Source: Anditalea sp035461405 | GTDB taxonomy: Bacteria > Bacteroidota > Bacteroidia > Cytophagales > Cyclobacteriaceae | Assembly (NCBI GenBank): GCA_035461405.1 | Contig: DATHVH010000323.1 | Coordinates: 1 to 64,000 of the forward strand | DNA: 64,000 nt | Direction: 5' to 3' | Shown: positions 1 through 8,400 of the stretch, one piece after another | Position numbering within the stretch: the stretch's first letter is position 1 | Layout of the letters: each line of letters begins with the position of its first letter | Translations under genes and position numbers: made by a program | The notes under the pieces: generated by a model | The model's input: the letters and a program-made list of their open reading frames with translations, nothing else | Databases searched by the model: none | Told to the model about the DNA's origin: nothing

Positions 1-29
1 AAATTATTTAACATCAGAAAAAGTTTAAT

Positions 30-350
30 ATGATATCTAAAATAAAGCAACTGTTGGGAATAAGCCCTGCACCTGATTACAATCAAATTTATAAAGAGGG
101 TGGGATAATAATAGATGTAAGAAGCAAAGCTGAATACAAGAGCGGCCACATCCAAGGATCTAAGAATATCCCTTTACCAGATCTACCCTCCTCCATGGGG
201 ACATTAAAAGACAAGTCCAAGCCGATCATCACTTGCTGTGCTTCAGGAATGCGAAGTGCTTCAGCCAAAAAAATTCTCCAATCAAAAGGTTATACCAACG
301 TATACAATGGAGGCAGTTGGTCCGCACTTAAAAATAAAATTGATTTATGA
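30..350 (+). CDS. Single-domain rhodanese-like protein
   Basis: A 106-residue protein made of one rhodanese domain, which passes sulfane sulfur between thiols. The N-terminal half carries the usual IIIDVRSKAEYKSGHIQGS segment (about residues 26-44), and the active-site loop reads CCASGMRS with the catalytic cysteine at about C70, so the enzyme should be active. There is no signal peptide, so it is probably cytoplasmic. Its stop codon overlaps the start of the next gene by four bases (ATGA), which suggests translational coupling with the DUF2892 membrane protein; this pairing resembles E. coli YgaP, where the two parts are fused. The exact sulfur donor and acceptor cannot be read from the sequence. 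Confidence 0.9.
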   Translation: MISKIKQLLGISPAPDYNQIYKEGGIIIDVRSKAEYKSGHIQGSKNIPLPDLPSSMGTLKDKSKPIITCCASGMRSASAKKILQSKGYTNVYNGGSWSALKNKIDL

Positions 351-568
351 TAAATAGAATAATCAGCAATTGGACCTGGATACGCGCCATCTATTCTATT
401 ATAGGAGTCGTGGTCATTGTTCAAAGTATACTTGAAGGCCAGTGGATAGGCATCTTTCTAGGAGGATGGCTAGCAGCTATGGGTATATTTAGCCTAGGCT
501 GTGCGGCAGGAAATTGCGCTACCGGAAACTGTGATGTGAAACCTGACAAAGGTCATAGTCAGAAATAA
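347..568 (+). CDS. DUF2892 / YgaP-type inner-membrane protein
   Basis: A 73-residue protein with two hydrophobic segments (about residues 12-28 and 33-52), followed by a short tail holding several cysteines in LGCAAGNCATGNC. This matches the DUF2892 family, the membrane part of YgaP-like rhodaneses. The start overlaps the rhodanese stop as ATGA. The cysteine-rich end is unusual for so small a protein and could receive sulfur from the rhodanese or bind a metal; that is inference. Its role is otherwise unknown. Confidence 0.8.
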   Translation: MINRIISNWTWIRAIYSIIGVVVIVQSILEGQWIGIFLGGWLAAMGIFSLGCAAGNCATGNCDVKPDKGHSQK

Positions 569-601
569 TTTTTCAATCTATCTTTAGAAAAACAAAAAAA
601 T

Positions 602-1051
602 ATGGAAGCGCATAAATATCACGTAGATCTAGAATGGACCATGGATAGAAAAGGAGAAATCTCTTCTCCCACCCTAAACCAAAAATTAGAAGTGGCAACA
701 CCACCGGAATTCCCCAAAGGAATGCCGGGCATCTGGTCTCCTGAACACCTTTTTACCGCTGCAATAAGTAGCTGTTTTATGACTACATTCCTAGCGATCG
801 CCGAAAATTTCAATCTGGAATTTACCAGTCTGACCTGCCCGGCAGAAGGGATCCTTAATAAAAAGGACGGAAAATACGCCATGACAGAAATTATCCTGAA
901 ACCTGTCCTTACCATTCCCAATGTAGACGACAGGGAAAAGGCAGAAAAAGTCATGATAAAAGCAGAAAAAGCCTGTCTTATATCCAACTCTATCACTTCA
1001 GTGACACATCTCAAAACGACCGTGTTAATTACGGAAGATCAGCCGGCATAG
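602..1051 (+). CDS. OsmC family protein
   Basis: A 149-residue OsmC-fold protein. The family contains thiol-dependent peroxide reductases and related redox proteins. Two conserved cysteines are present: C58 in ISSCFMTTF and C125 in KACLISNS, in the positions of the peroxidatic and resolving pair. The PEHLFTAAISSC segment is typical of the family. It lies 33 bases after the DUF2892 gene on the same strand and may be the third gene of a small thiol/sulfur operon. Whether it reduces organic hydroperoxides (Ohr type) or belongs to another OsmC branch cannot be settled here. Confidence 0.88.
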   Translation: MEAHKYHVDLEWTMDRKGEISSPTLNQKLEVATPPEFPKGMPGIWSPEHLFTAAISSCFMTTFLAIAENFNLEFTSLTCPAEGILNKKDGKYAMTEIILKPVLTIPNVDDREKAEKVMIKAEKACLISNSITSVTHLKTTVLITEDQPA

Positions 1052-1061
1052 TTAATTCATG

Positions 1062-1092
1062 ATCCCGGATTCCTTTTGGAGGAGTTCGGGAT
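1062..1092 (+). terminator. Weak hairpin after the OsmC gene
   Basis: ATCCCG (1062-1067) pairs with CGGGAT (1087-1092), with a smaller TCC/GGA pairing inside. It lies just past the OsmC stop codon. The following bases are AT-rich but have no clean T run, so termination is only possible, not certain. Confidence 0.35.
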
Positions 1093-1276
1093 TAATTTAA
1101 ATATAGGTATGGGGTAGAAGGAATTAAAACTATTCTATCAATAGCATAGTCACAAATTGAAATAGCCAAAATAAAATTGTTTAGATCATTTGTCATTAAG
1201 TAGACTGATATTCAGAAGACTATTTGAATACTGGGTAACCAGAGCCTGTTATGTTACAAAAATTAATTTACTAAGT

Positions 1277-1307
1277 ATTGACTTGTCAAAAAATCCTATT
1301 ACCTTTG
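1277..1307 (+). promoter_or_regulatory. Bacteroidota-type promoter ahead of the tRNA region
   Basis: ATTG at 1277-1280 and TACCTTTG at 1300-1307, 19 bases apart, match the -33 TTTG and -7 TAnnTTTG pattern recognised by the primary sigma factor of Bacteroidota. It lies about 90 bases before the first tRNA remnant and 160 before the intact tRNA, so it probably drives both. The rest of the 340-base stretch after the OsmC gene shows nothing else that I recognise. Confidence 0.6.
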
Positions 1308-1394
1308 TATCACCATAAAGGAAACGGAATTAAAAAAGATTAATTCTTTCCACTATTGAACTAAAAAGCGACAATATTAATTTATAAGATATAT

Positions 1395-1433
1395 CGCGAG
1401 ATGGTCCGCCGCGGCGGACAATGGTTCGAGCCC
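1395..1433 (+). pseudogene. Decayed initiator-tRNA copy interrupted by a GC palindrome
   Basis: CGCGAGATGG (1395-1404) matches the 5' acceptor end of the intact tRNA downstream, with one change, and the same atatatcgcg context precedes both. TGGTTCGAGCCC (1422-1433) matches the T arm. Between them the D arm, anticodon arm and variable loop are missing and replaced by the perfect 14-base palindrome TCCGCCGCGGCGGA (1405-1418). No anticodon remains, so it cannot be a working tRNA. Confidence 0.7.
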
Positions 1434-1467
1434 TTAAAAATTGACATTTGAAATACCAAAAATATAT

Positions 1468-1540
<73 letters not shown>

Positions 1541-1546
1541 CTCAGA

Positions 1547-1571
1547 GGATACCGAAAGGTATCCTTTTTTT
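1547..1571 (+). terminator. Terminator of the initiator tRNA
   Basis: GGATACC (1547-1553) and GGTATCC (1558-1564) form a perfect 7-bp stem with a GAAA tetraloop, followed by seven Ts. This is a textbook intrinsic terminator. Confidence 0.9.
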
Positions 1572-1607
1572 GTTTACAGACTTTTTATTATCAGGAAAGA
1601 CTAAAAA

Positions 1608-1662
1608 AGCTCGTCGGGCTCATATCCGCCGCGGACACTGCTCGATGTCCTGTTCCCGATAC
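1608..1662 (+). pseudogene. Second decayed initiator-tRNA copy with a GC palindrome
   Basis: AGCTCGTCGGGCTCATA (1608-1624) is identical to the D stem through anticodon loop of the intact tRNA. The sequence then departs at TCCGCCGCGGA (1625-1635), an 11-base near-palindrome related to the one in the upstream remnant, and resumes as CACTG...GTCC..GTTCCCG.TAC, a degraded T arm and 3' acceptor end. The 5' acceptor strand is absent. It is followed by its own terminator-like hairpin, as the intact gene is. Confidence 0.7.
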
Positions 1663-1667
1663 TAAAA

Positions 1668-1693
1668 CTAAGCAGAAATGCTTGGCTTTTTTT
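1668..1693 (+). terminator. Terminator after the second tRNA remnant
   Basis: CTAAGCA (1668-1674) pairs with TGCTTGG (1679-1685), one G-T pair included, around a GAAA loop, and seven Ts follow. It mirrors the layout after the intact tRNA. Confidence 0.7.
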
Positions 1694-1973
1694 GGCCATA
1701 CAAAATAGGATGTTTATATCCTTCCGGGGGTCACTACCCAATGAATACATTCTGCTGCGTGGGATGATATCAAAAGTTTTTTTGACCTCTTTAATATAAT
1801 ATGAATTTACACATATTCATGAAAAGGAGAATATCACAATAATCTGGAAATCTAACTGCACGCTTTCATCAATTTTATTTAACCCTACTCCCTTAGAAAA
1901 AAAATATCGGCAATTCACCTAATTATTAAAAAACTAGTATTAATTTTTCCGCAATTATTTTAACTCTTATTTT

Positions 1974-2612
1974 ATGAAGAAAATCTTACTCTTTTCATTG
2001 ATTTTATTTTTCAGTATTGAGGGATATTGCCAGGAGCCAATCAGATTTAAAAGAGGCTATATTGGAATTAGCTTAGGCCCAACTATACATACAGGAACCA
2101 CATCAGGCCCTGCCGTCATAGTTCCTGTTTCTTATTTTGGTTCTTCACAGGGATTTATAATTCCGGAAACCCCAACATTAAACCCAGGTGATGTTGGATT
2201 GACTATCAATTTGATCGATGGCGGCTATACCATTTGGAAAAATTGGGGTATAGCCTTAAAATGGCAGGGCGGTGCATATGTTGATGAACTGGACGGTGAG
2301 GTTTTAGTTTCAAATTTCGGGATGATTATGTTCGGTCCAATGTATTCTGTTCCAATTCAAAAAGACCTTATCTTGGATTTCAAATTAAGGACGGGAAGAA
2401 TGTATTCCGGATATACTTTCGAAGGCATGAATTCTAAGGGAGAGGGTAGTTATTATAGACTTGGAATGGAAGGCAGTGCTACCCTAAGATATAATTTTGC
2501 CCCCAAATGGGCCTGGATCAACAACTTGGAATACCAAAATCAATTTGCTTATTTTTCTAAAGAAAGAATAAGTAGAATCAATATCTCTTCGGGGATAGCA
2601 TTTAGGTTTTAG
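1974..2612 (+). CDS. Predicted outer-membrane beta-barrel protein
   Basis: A 212-residue exported protein. A signal peptide (about residues 1-19, ending GYCQ) is followed by alternating hydrophobic and polar stretches rich in Gly, Tyr and aromatic residues, and the last residue is Phe (GIAFRF), all typical of outer-membrane barrels. I do not recognise a specific family. It stands alone, 280 bases after the tRNA region, and a perfect hairpin terminator begins at its stop codon. It could be a PorT/OmpW-like small barrel, but its function is unknown. Confidence 0.75.
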   Translation: MKKILLFSLILFFSIEGYCQEPIRFKRGYIGISLGPTIHTGTTSGPAVIVPVSYFGSSQGFIIPETPTLNPGDVGLTINLIDGGYTIWKNWGIALKWQGGAYVDELDGEVLVSNFGMIMFGPMYSVPIQKDLILDFKLRTGRMYSGYTFEGMNSKGEGSYYRLGMEGSATLRYNFAPKWAWINNLEYQNQFAYFSKERISRINISSGIAFRF

Positions 2613-2643
2613 ACCAATTATGAAATCTCATTTCATAATTGGT
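2613..2643 (+). terminator. Perfect 14-bp hairpin terminator
   Basis: ACCAATTATGAAAT (2613-2626) and ATTTCATAATTGGT (2630-2643) are exact reverse complements with a CTC loop, starting right after the barrel gene's stop codon. TACTTTT follows. Confidence 0.75.
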
Positions 2644-2874
2644 TACTTTTAAAGGCTTTCCGCTTTTATGTCTTGTGATTCTGCTGCTTAAAAGTTATGA
2701 TTCCTATTAAAAGTTTTAGTTTATTCATCAAACTGAAGTTAATATATAGTTTATTTTTTCATTTTATTAATAGTCACAGCCCTACTTAAACTGGGAAACA
2801 ACTATTTTCAGAACATCCTTCCCGCACATTCATTTCGGTTATTTATCAGTATATTTATATCAAATTATCATTAT

Positions 2875-3951
2875 ATGGGACTATTAATATTTTATGCATT
2901 TATATCTATTTTCTTCTCTTTTTTATGTTCGATTTTAGAAGCTGCTTTTTTGAGTTTTACTCCCTCATATATCAGAATGAAAAAGAGGGAAGGAAAATTA
3001 TATGCCAAAACTATAGCTCAATTTAAAAAAGACGTTGACCAACCTTTGATAGCGATACTGACGATAAATACAATAGCCCATACTGTAGGTGCGATTCTGG
3101 TAGGCGTACAGGCAGAAAAAGTATTTGGAGGAGGGACAGCGGTAATAATCGTGTCTACCATCATGACACTTGCTATCTTAATTATTTCGGAAATCATTCC
3201 GAAAACAATAGGAGCTACCTATTGGCACTATTTAGGAAATTTTACCGCTAAAACATTACAAATCATTATTTATCCTTTAAAATATTCGGGGATACTTTGG
3301 CTGATGATGCTTACGACAAAACTGATTGGTAAATCCGCACATGTAAATACAATGAGCCGGGAGGAATTTCTGGCCATCACTGACGCGGCCGAACAGGAGG
3401 GAGTTTTTGAAGCTAGCGAATCTAGTCTTATAAAAAATCTTATGGTGTTTAAGACTATTAAAGCCAAAGACATTATGACACCTTTCTCAGTAGTGGTCAC
3501 TGAGGAGGAGTCCACTACCATTAAGGATTTTTATAACAATCATAAACATCTTCAATTTTCTAGGATACCGGTTTATGATGGAAAGCCCCACTATATTACT
3601 GGATTCGTGCTGAAGGATGAGGTTTTAGAAGAAATGATAAACGAAAAAGGGTCGGAACCTATTAAAATTTTGAGAAGGGACATCAATTTTACTGATATTC
3701 AGACTCCGATACCAAAACTATTCGAGATCCTAGTAAAAAACAGAACACATATTACAGCAGTAGTGGACGAATATGGAAATATGGTGGGATTAGTGACGAT
3801 GGAGGATATTATAGAAACATTATTGGGCTTTGAAATCATGGATGAGAAGGACAGTATTCCTGACATGCAGGTTCTAGCTCGTCAAAATTGGGAAAAAAGG
3901 GCTAAGCGAATGGGAATAATCGATTCTTCTAAAGATGACAATCCAAATTGA
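2875..3951 (+). CDS. CNNM/DUF21 domain membrane protein with paired CBS domains
   Basis: A 358-residue protein of the CNNM/CorC (hemolysin-like) family, implicated in divalent cation, mainly magnesium, transport. Residues 1-180 form a DUF21 domain with about three or four membrane segments and the ISEIIPKTIGA motif near residue 105. Residues 195-320 are a pair of CBS domains, with KAKDIMTPFSVVV and ITAVVDEYGNMVGLVTMEDIIE as the usual first and last segments. The C-terminal CorC/HlyC domain of longer family members is missing; the protein ends about 35 residues after the CBS pair. It stands alone and is convergent with the signalling operon that follows. Confidence 0.9.
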   Translation: MGLLIFYAFISIFFSFLCSILEAAFLSFTPSYIRMKKREGKLYAKTIAQFKKDVDQPLIAILTINTIAHTVGAILVGVQAEKVFGGGTAVIIVSTIMTLAILIISEIIPKTIGATYWHYLGNFTAKTLQIIIYPLKYSGILWLMMLTTKLIGKSAHVNTMSREEFLAITDAAEQEGVFEASESSLIKNLMVFKTIKAKDIMTPFSVVVTEEESTTIKDFYNNHKHLQFSRIPVYDGKPHYITGFVLKDEVLEEMINEKGSEPIKILRRDINFTDIQTPIPKLFEILVKNRTHITAVVDEYGNMVGLVTMEDIIETLLGFEIMDEKDSIPDMQVLARQNWEKRAKRMGIIDSSKDDNPN

Positions 3952-4016
3952 AAACTTTTTTCTAAGTTAAAAGAGTTATGAACCTGGACTAATATATTTT
4001 CAGTTTAGATTTAATT

Positions 4017-5057
4017 TCACAAATCTGTAGTACGGGTACTGATCTCCCTGACGATCTGATCCAGTTCCTGGGCAGACTCCATGATGTGGGACAATAATTC
4101 CTCGTGGTCTTTATCTACAGACTTTTCCAGATCAATAAGATTTACCAGACCTAAGAGTCTGGCAATAGGGGCACGTACCATGTGGGATTGCATCCAGGCA
4201 ATTTCCTTCATTTTACGATTTTGATTTTCTATGGTTTTGGTATATTTAAGCCTTTCAGTAATATCTGATGACAAAACCAGCACAGCCTCTCTATCCTTGA
4301 AATTGATTATATTGGTTTTGATTTCAACATTAATTTCATCACCATTTTTTTTCTTATGTTTAGCCAAACTATAAAATGATCTTTGCTTATGCATCGAAGC
4401 TTTGATATGGTTTTCCAATTTCACTACTTCTTCTGCAGAACGAATATCTTTAATCGTCATGGTTAAAAACTCTTCTTTATTATACCCATAATGATTTATG
4501 GTTGCTTCATTGACGTCCAGAAATCGAAGTGTCTCTAAATCGAAAACCCACATTGGAAGTGGGCTCATGTGAAATAGATGACTATACCGACTTTTGGATT
4601 CTTCCAGATCATACAGTATCCGTTTCCTTTCAATGTTATAAACCAAACTCTTATATAGGGTGGAAGGAGAAAGGTCGTCTTTGATCAGGTAATCCGAAAT
4701 CCCCATAGACAATGATTTGACACTAAATTCAAAATCTCCATAGCCAGATAAAATTATGACTGGACAACCTGAATCAAGAGTAACTATATCATTGATCAAT
4801 TTTTCCCCACTACAGTCCGGCAGAGAGAGGTCCAGCAGAATCACATCATAAGGACATACATCCAGCGTAGACAAATGAGTTTTTGCTTCATTTAAAGTAT
4901 TGGCGTGAATGATTTCGGGATTAGTAATAAATTCCTGAAGATAATCTTCTATCAAAGTAAAATCTCCTAGATTGTCTTCTATTACTAATATCTTGTATTT
5001 TTTTTGATCTTTAAACACTATTCGTGGTGTGTTGGTAGGTGTACAATATTTATCCAA
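4017..5057 (-). CDS. Receiver-PAS protein with orphan histidine helix
   Basis: A 346-residue signalling protein: receiver domain (residues 21-140, phosphoacceptor D76 in LLDLSLPD), PAS domain (about 155-275), then a lone dimerisation/phosphotransfer helix pair (285-346) with H292 in MQSHMVRAPIARLLGL. There is no ATPase domain, so it cannot phosphorylate itself and may take phosphate from the large kinase upstream or act as a phosphorelay module. Its PAS domain closely resembles the sixth PAS of that kinase (shared LRFLDVN.AT...YGY). The ATG at 5057 overlaps the receiver gene by 40 bases; a GTG at 5018 overlaps its TAG stop by one base and is an attractive alternative start, since the receiver fold begins only at residue 21. 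Confidence 0.85.
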   Translation of the reverse strand: MDKYCTPTNTPRIVFKDQKKYKILVIEDNLGDFTLIEDYLQEFITNPEIIHANTLNEAKTHLSTLDVCPYDVILLDLSLPDCSGEKLINDIVTLDSGCPVIILSGYGDFEFSVKSLSMGISDYLIKDDLSPSTLYKSLVYNIERKRILYDLEESKSRYSHLFHMSPLPMWVFDLETLRFLDVNEATINHYGYNKEEFLTMTIKDIRSAEEVVKLENHIKASMHKQRSFYSLAKHKKKNGDEINVEIKTNIINFKDREAVLVLSSDITERLKYTKTIENQNRKMKEIAWMQSHMVRAPIARLLGLVNLIDLEKSVDKDHEELLSHIMESAQELDQIVREISTRTTDL

Positions 5058-5452
5058 AAATTCTCAATTTTATTCACTGCTTCAAAAAACTCTTTAACAT
5101 CTACAGGTTTGGTGATATAGCAATTGGCGTAATTGTTATAGGCGCTATTAATATCAGTTTGGGCAGATGAGGTGGTGAGCATAATGACTGGAATTCTTTT
5201 TAAGTGTTCTGATTGTTTCACATATTTAAGAACTTCATGCCCATTCCTTTTTGGCAAATTCACATCCAATAAAATGAGGTCTGGACGGACAACCTGTGTA
5301 TAAGTATTTCTTTTCTCCAAGTAATCTATTGCTGATTCACCATCTCTGATTACTTTTATAGTATTCTTAATCGAACTTTCTTCAAATGCCTCGAGAGTCA
5401 GCAGGATATCCCCTTCGTTATCTTCGACTAAAAGAATATTTATAGATCCCAT
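5018..5452 (-). CDS. Single-domain response regulator
   Basis: A 144-residue stand-alone receiver domain. Acidic pocket LLVEDNEGD (residues 7-15), phosphoacceptor D63 in LILLDVNLPK, conserved Thr/Ser in VIMLTTSS and Lys in YITKPVDV are all present. This is the Rcp1/CheY-like type that commonly accompanies large PAS kinases. It starts 18 bases after the kinase gene and overlaps the next gene, so the three form one operon. Having no output domain, it most likely shuttles phosphate or acts by protein contact. Confidence 0.93.
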   Translation of the reverse strand: MGSINILLVEDNEGDILLTLEAFEESSIKNTIKVIRDGESAIDYLEKRNTYTQVVRPDLILLDVNLPKRNGHEVLKYVKQSEHLKRIPVIMLTTSSAQTDINSAYNNYANCYITKPVDVKEFFEAVNKIENFWINIVHLPTHHE

Positions 5453-5470
5453 ATGCTCCGTGGTACAAAA

Positions 5471-8400
5471 TTATTTGGGAAGAGTAAAATAGAAAGTACT
5501 TCCTTTTCCATTCTCGGTTTTAACCCAAATATTTCCATTTAAGTTCTCAATGATTTTTTTGGTTACAGCTAAACCCATACCAGTTCCTGGATATTCTTCT
5601 CTTTGGTGAAGTCTTTGGAAAATAATAAAGATTTTATCCTGATATTCCGGTCTGAATCCAATACCATTATCCTGAAAGGCAAACTCGTAAAAGTCAGCAC
5701 TTTCATTTACCGTAATTTGAATCAAAGGAGTGTTATCATCGTTTTGATATTTCAGTCCATTATTGATCAGGTTATGAAATACTTGCCTTATAGGAGCTTT
5801 AGGCAGTTTTATAGTGGGTAAAATGTCAGATATTATTTTCGCTTTCTTTTCAGAAATCTGCTGCCTGTGAAGATTTTTTATTTCTTTTATAATGTCATTT
5901 AGGTTTACTTCTTCATATTTATCTTCCATTCTGCCCACTCGACTGAATTCCAATAGATCAAGAATGATCTGTCTCATTCTTTTTGCTCCATCTACTGCAA
6001 AATAAATATACTTTTTACCCTTTTCATCCAGCAGGTCATTGTACTTTCTTTCTAGCTGGGTGAGGAAACTGGTGACCATCCTCAGAGGCTCTTGTAGATC
6101 ATGGGATGCCACATAGGCAAACTGTTCCAATTCTGCATTGGATAGTGCAAGTTCCCGGGCATGAGTTTCCAGCTTGCTATTCAAATCTTTTAAACGCTGC
6201 TCATTTTTAATCCTTTCCCTGATGTCTGCGTGAATGCCATATATGGCCATCAGATCTCCATTGTCATCATAAACAGGTCCTGCACTTAAGGTGTAGTGCA
6301 GAATATTTCCTGCTTTAGTAAGAAGCTCAACTTCTTCTTTTAAAAACCTGCCCGCATAAAGATCTTCAAAGATCTTATGACCAATCTTAGGATCAGAATA
6401 CAGATTTTGTTCACCGTATTCTTCCAGTTCCTTTGGTTTCATCCCCAATTCCTTTTGAAATGTAGGGTTGAGGTAAATACTTTTTGGACTCAGATTGATT
6501 ATACCAATAGCTTCCTGACTGTTTTCAATAACTTTTTTAAATTTAAGCAGCTCCCTTTCAGCAATTTTTTCTTTTGTTATATCTTTAAAATAAACAGTAA
6601 TTCCTTCCTCGGCAGGGAATACACTGACACCAAACCACATATTTAAGGGAGGAAAAAACTCTTCAAATCTCACAGACTCACCTGATTCAAATACTTTTTT
6701 ATACGCTTTATAAAATGTAAGTTCTTTTGCTTCCGGAAAATACTCCCATAAATAACTTCCTTCCATCTCCTCTTTGGTCTGATGAAGGAGCTCTTCTGCT
6801 TTCTTATTCCAGAAAGTAATTACATAATTTTTATCCAATGCATAAAAACCATCCTGAATACTTTCCAACGTATCGGTCACTCTTTTACTGGAGGCCTCCA
6901 ACTCTAATTCATAATTTTTTCTATCCGTAATATCTCTTGCAATGGCAAAAATATGCTCTTCACCTCTCAAAGGGGTAGCTGTCCATGACAACCATATGAC
7001 TGATTTGTCTTTTTTGATATACCGATTTTCAAAATTGTGTACGGTTTTACCCAATTCCAGATCACTTAAAGTATTTTTTGTTTTTTCTATATCTTCTGGA
7101 TGGATAATGTCCAGAAAATTAATTTCTTTGATTTCCTCAAAATCGTAACCAAGCAAATCACTTAGAGACATATTTGCTTTCTTAAAATACCCCTGTAGGT
7201 TTGCAATGCAAAGTAGGTCGGGTGAAAGATCAAAAAAGAGGTTCAGATCCAGTTCTGCTTTTTTCCGTTTAAGATCCAAAGCGAGTAAATGTAGCGTACT
7301 TTCTGATATGCGTGGATGATTATTAAGAGGTTCGTTGCTTCCCTTTTGGAAAAGGCAAATTACTCCAATAATTTCCTTTTCGAATTTTATGGGATAACCT
7401 ATAGCAGATCTAAAATTATTAAGAAGAATAAATTCCTGCCTTATAAATTTACTCTGCAGGTCTAAACCATCCATAATAATCACATCACCTGAACTGTAAA
7501 CCAATCCCGGAAGTCCTTCATCCCCTTTAAATGCTATTTTATAGTTTGTAGGGGAAGTTTCCAGTACTCCGTTATAGGACATAAGGCCCAATCTGGTATT
7601 ATCCATATTAGTAATCCATATTTCCCCATAATCCAGCTCGGTAAACTCCATAAGTTTATTTAAAGAGTCATGAAATATATTTTCAACTGATACATCCTGG
7701 GCAAAAATATTGGTAAGACTTAGTTTTAACCTGTCTTCTTTTTCTTTTATCTTATCAGCAGTTATATTTTGAATGGCGCCTACCAGGCGGATAGCTTTTC
7801 CTATATCATTCCTTATGGCTACAGCGCGATCTCTCACATACAGTATTTCATCCTGGGCATTATAAAAGCGGTATTCAGCTTCCCAATTATTATCATCAGA
7901 ATAATTTATGAAATTGAAGAGTGAGTCATTTAGTGCCTGAAAATCTTTAGTATGAATACGGTTATTCCAAAAATTATTTCCTTTTTCAATTTCCGCATCG
8001 GTAAACCCAAACATTCCTTTAAACCCAGATGACCTGAAGATTTTATTTTCCACTAAATCCCAATCCCATATAGCGTCTGAAGTGGCTTTAGTGACCAGGC
8101 CGTACCGCTGGTTACTGGCAATGATCTCCATTTCTGCCTTTTTACGTTCGGTGATGTCTATACCCACACACTGGATTTCTGTGATGTTACCGCTATAGTC
8201 GGTAAGTGCCATAAATTCCCATATGCTGGTCATGGGATACCCATTTTCAGATATTTTATCTATCTCTATTTTGAAAGGCTCATTAGTAAAATTCACACAT
8301 TGCGCTACCGTATTTTGTACCTTTTCTAGATGATATGGCATGATGGATTCACTTGCATCTTTTCCAATCAAATTTTCATCTAGATAAAACCAAGAAAAAG

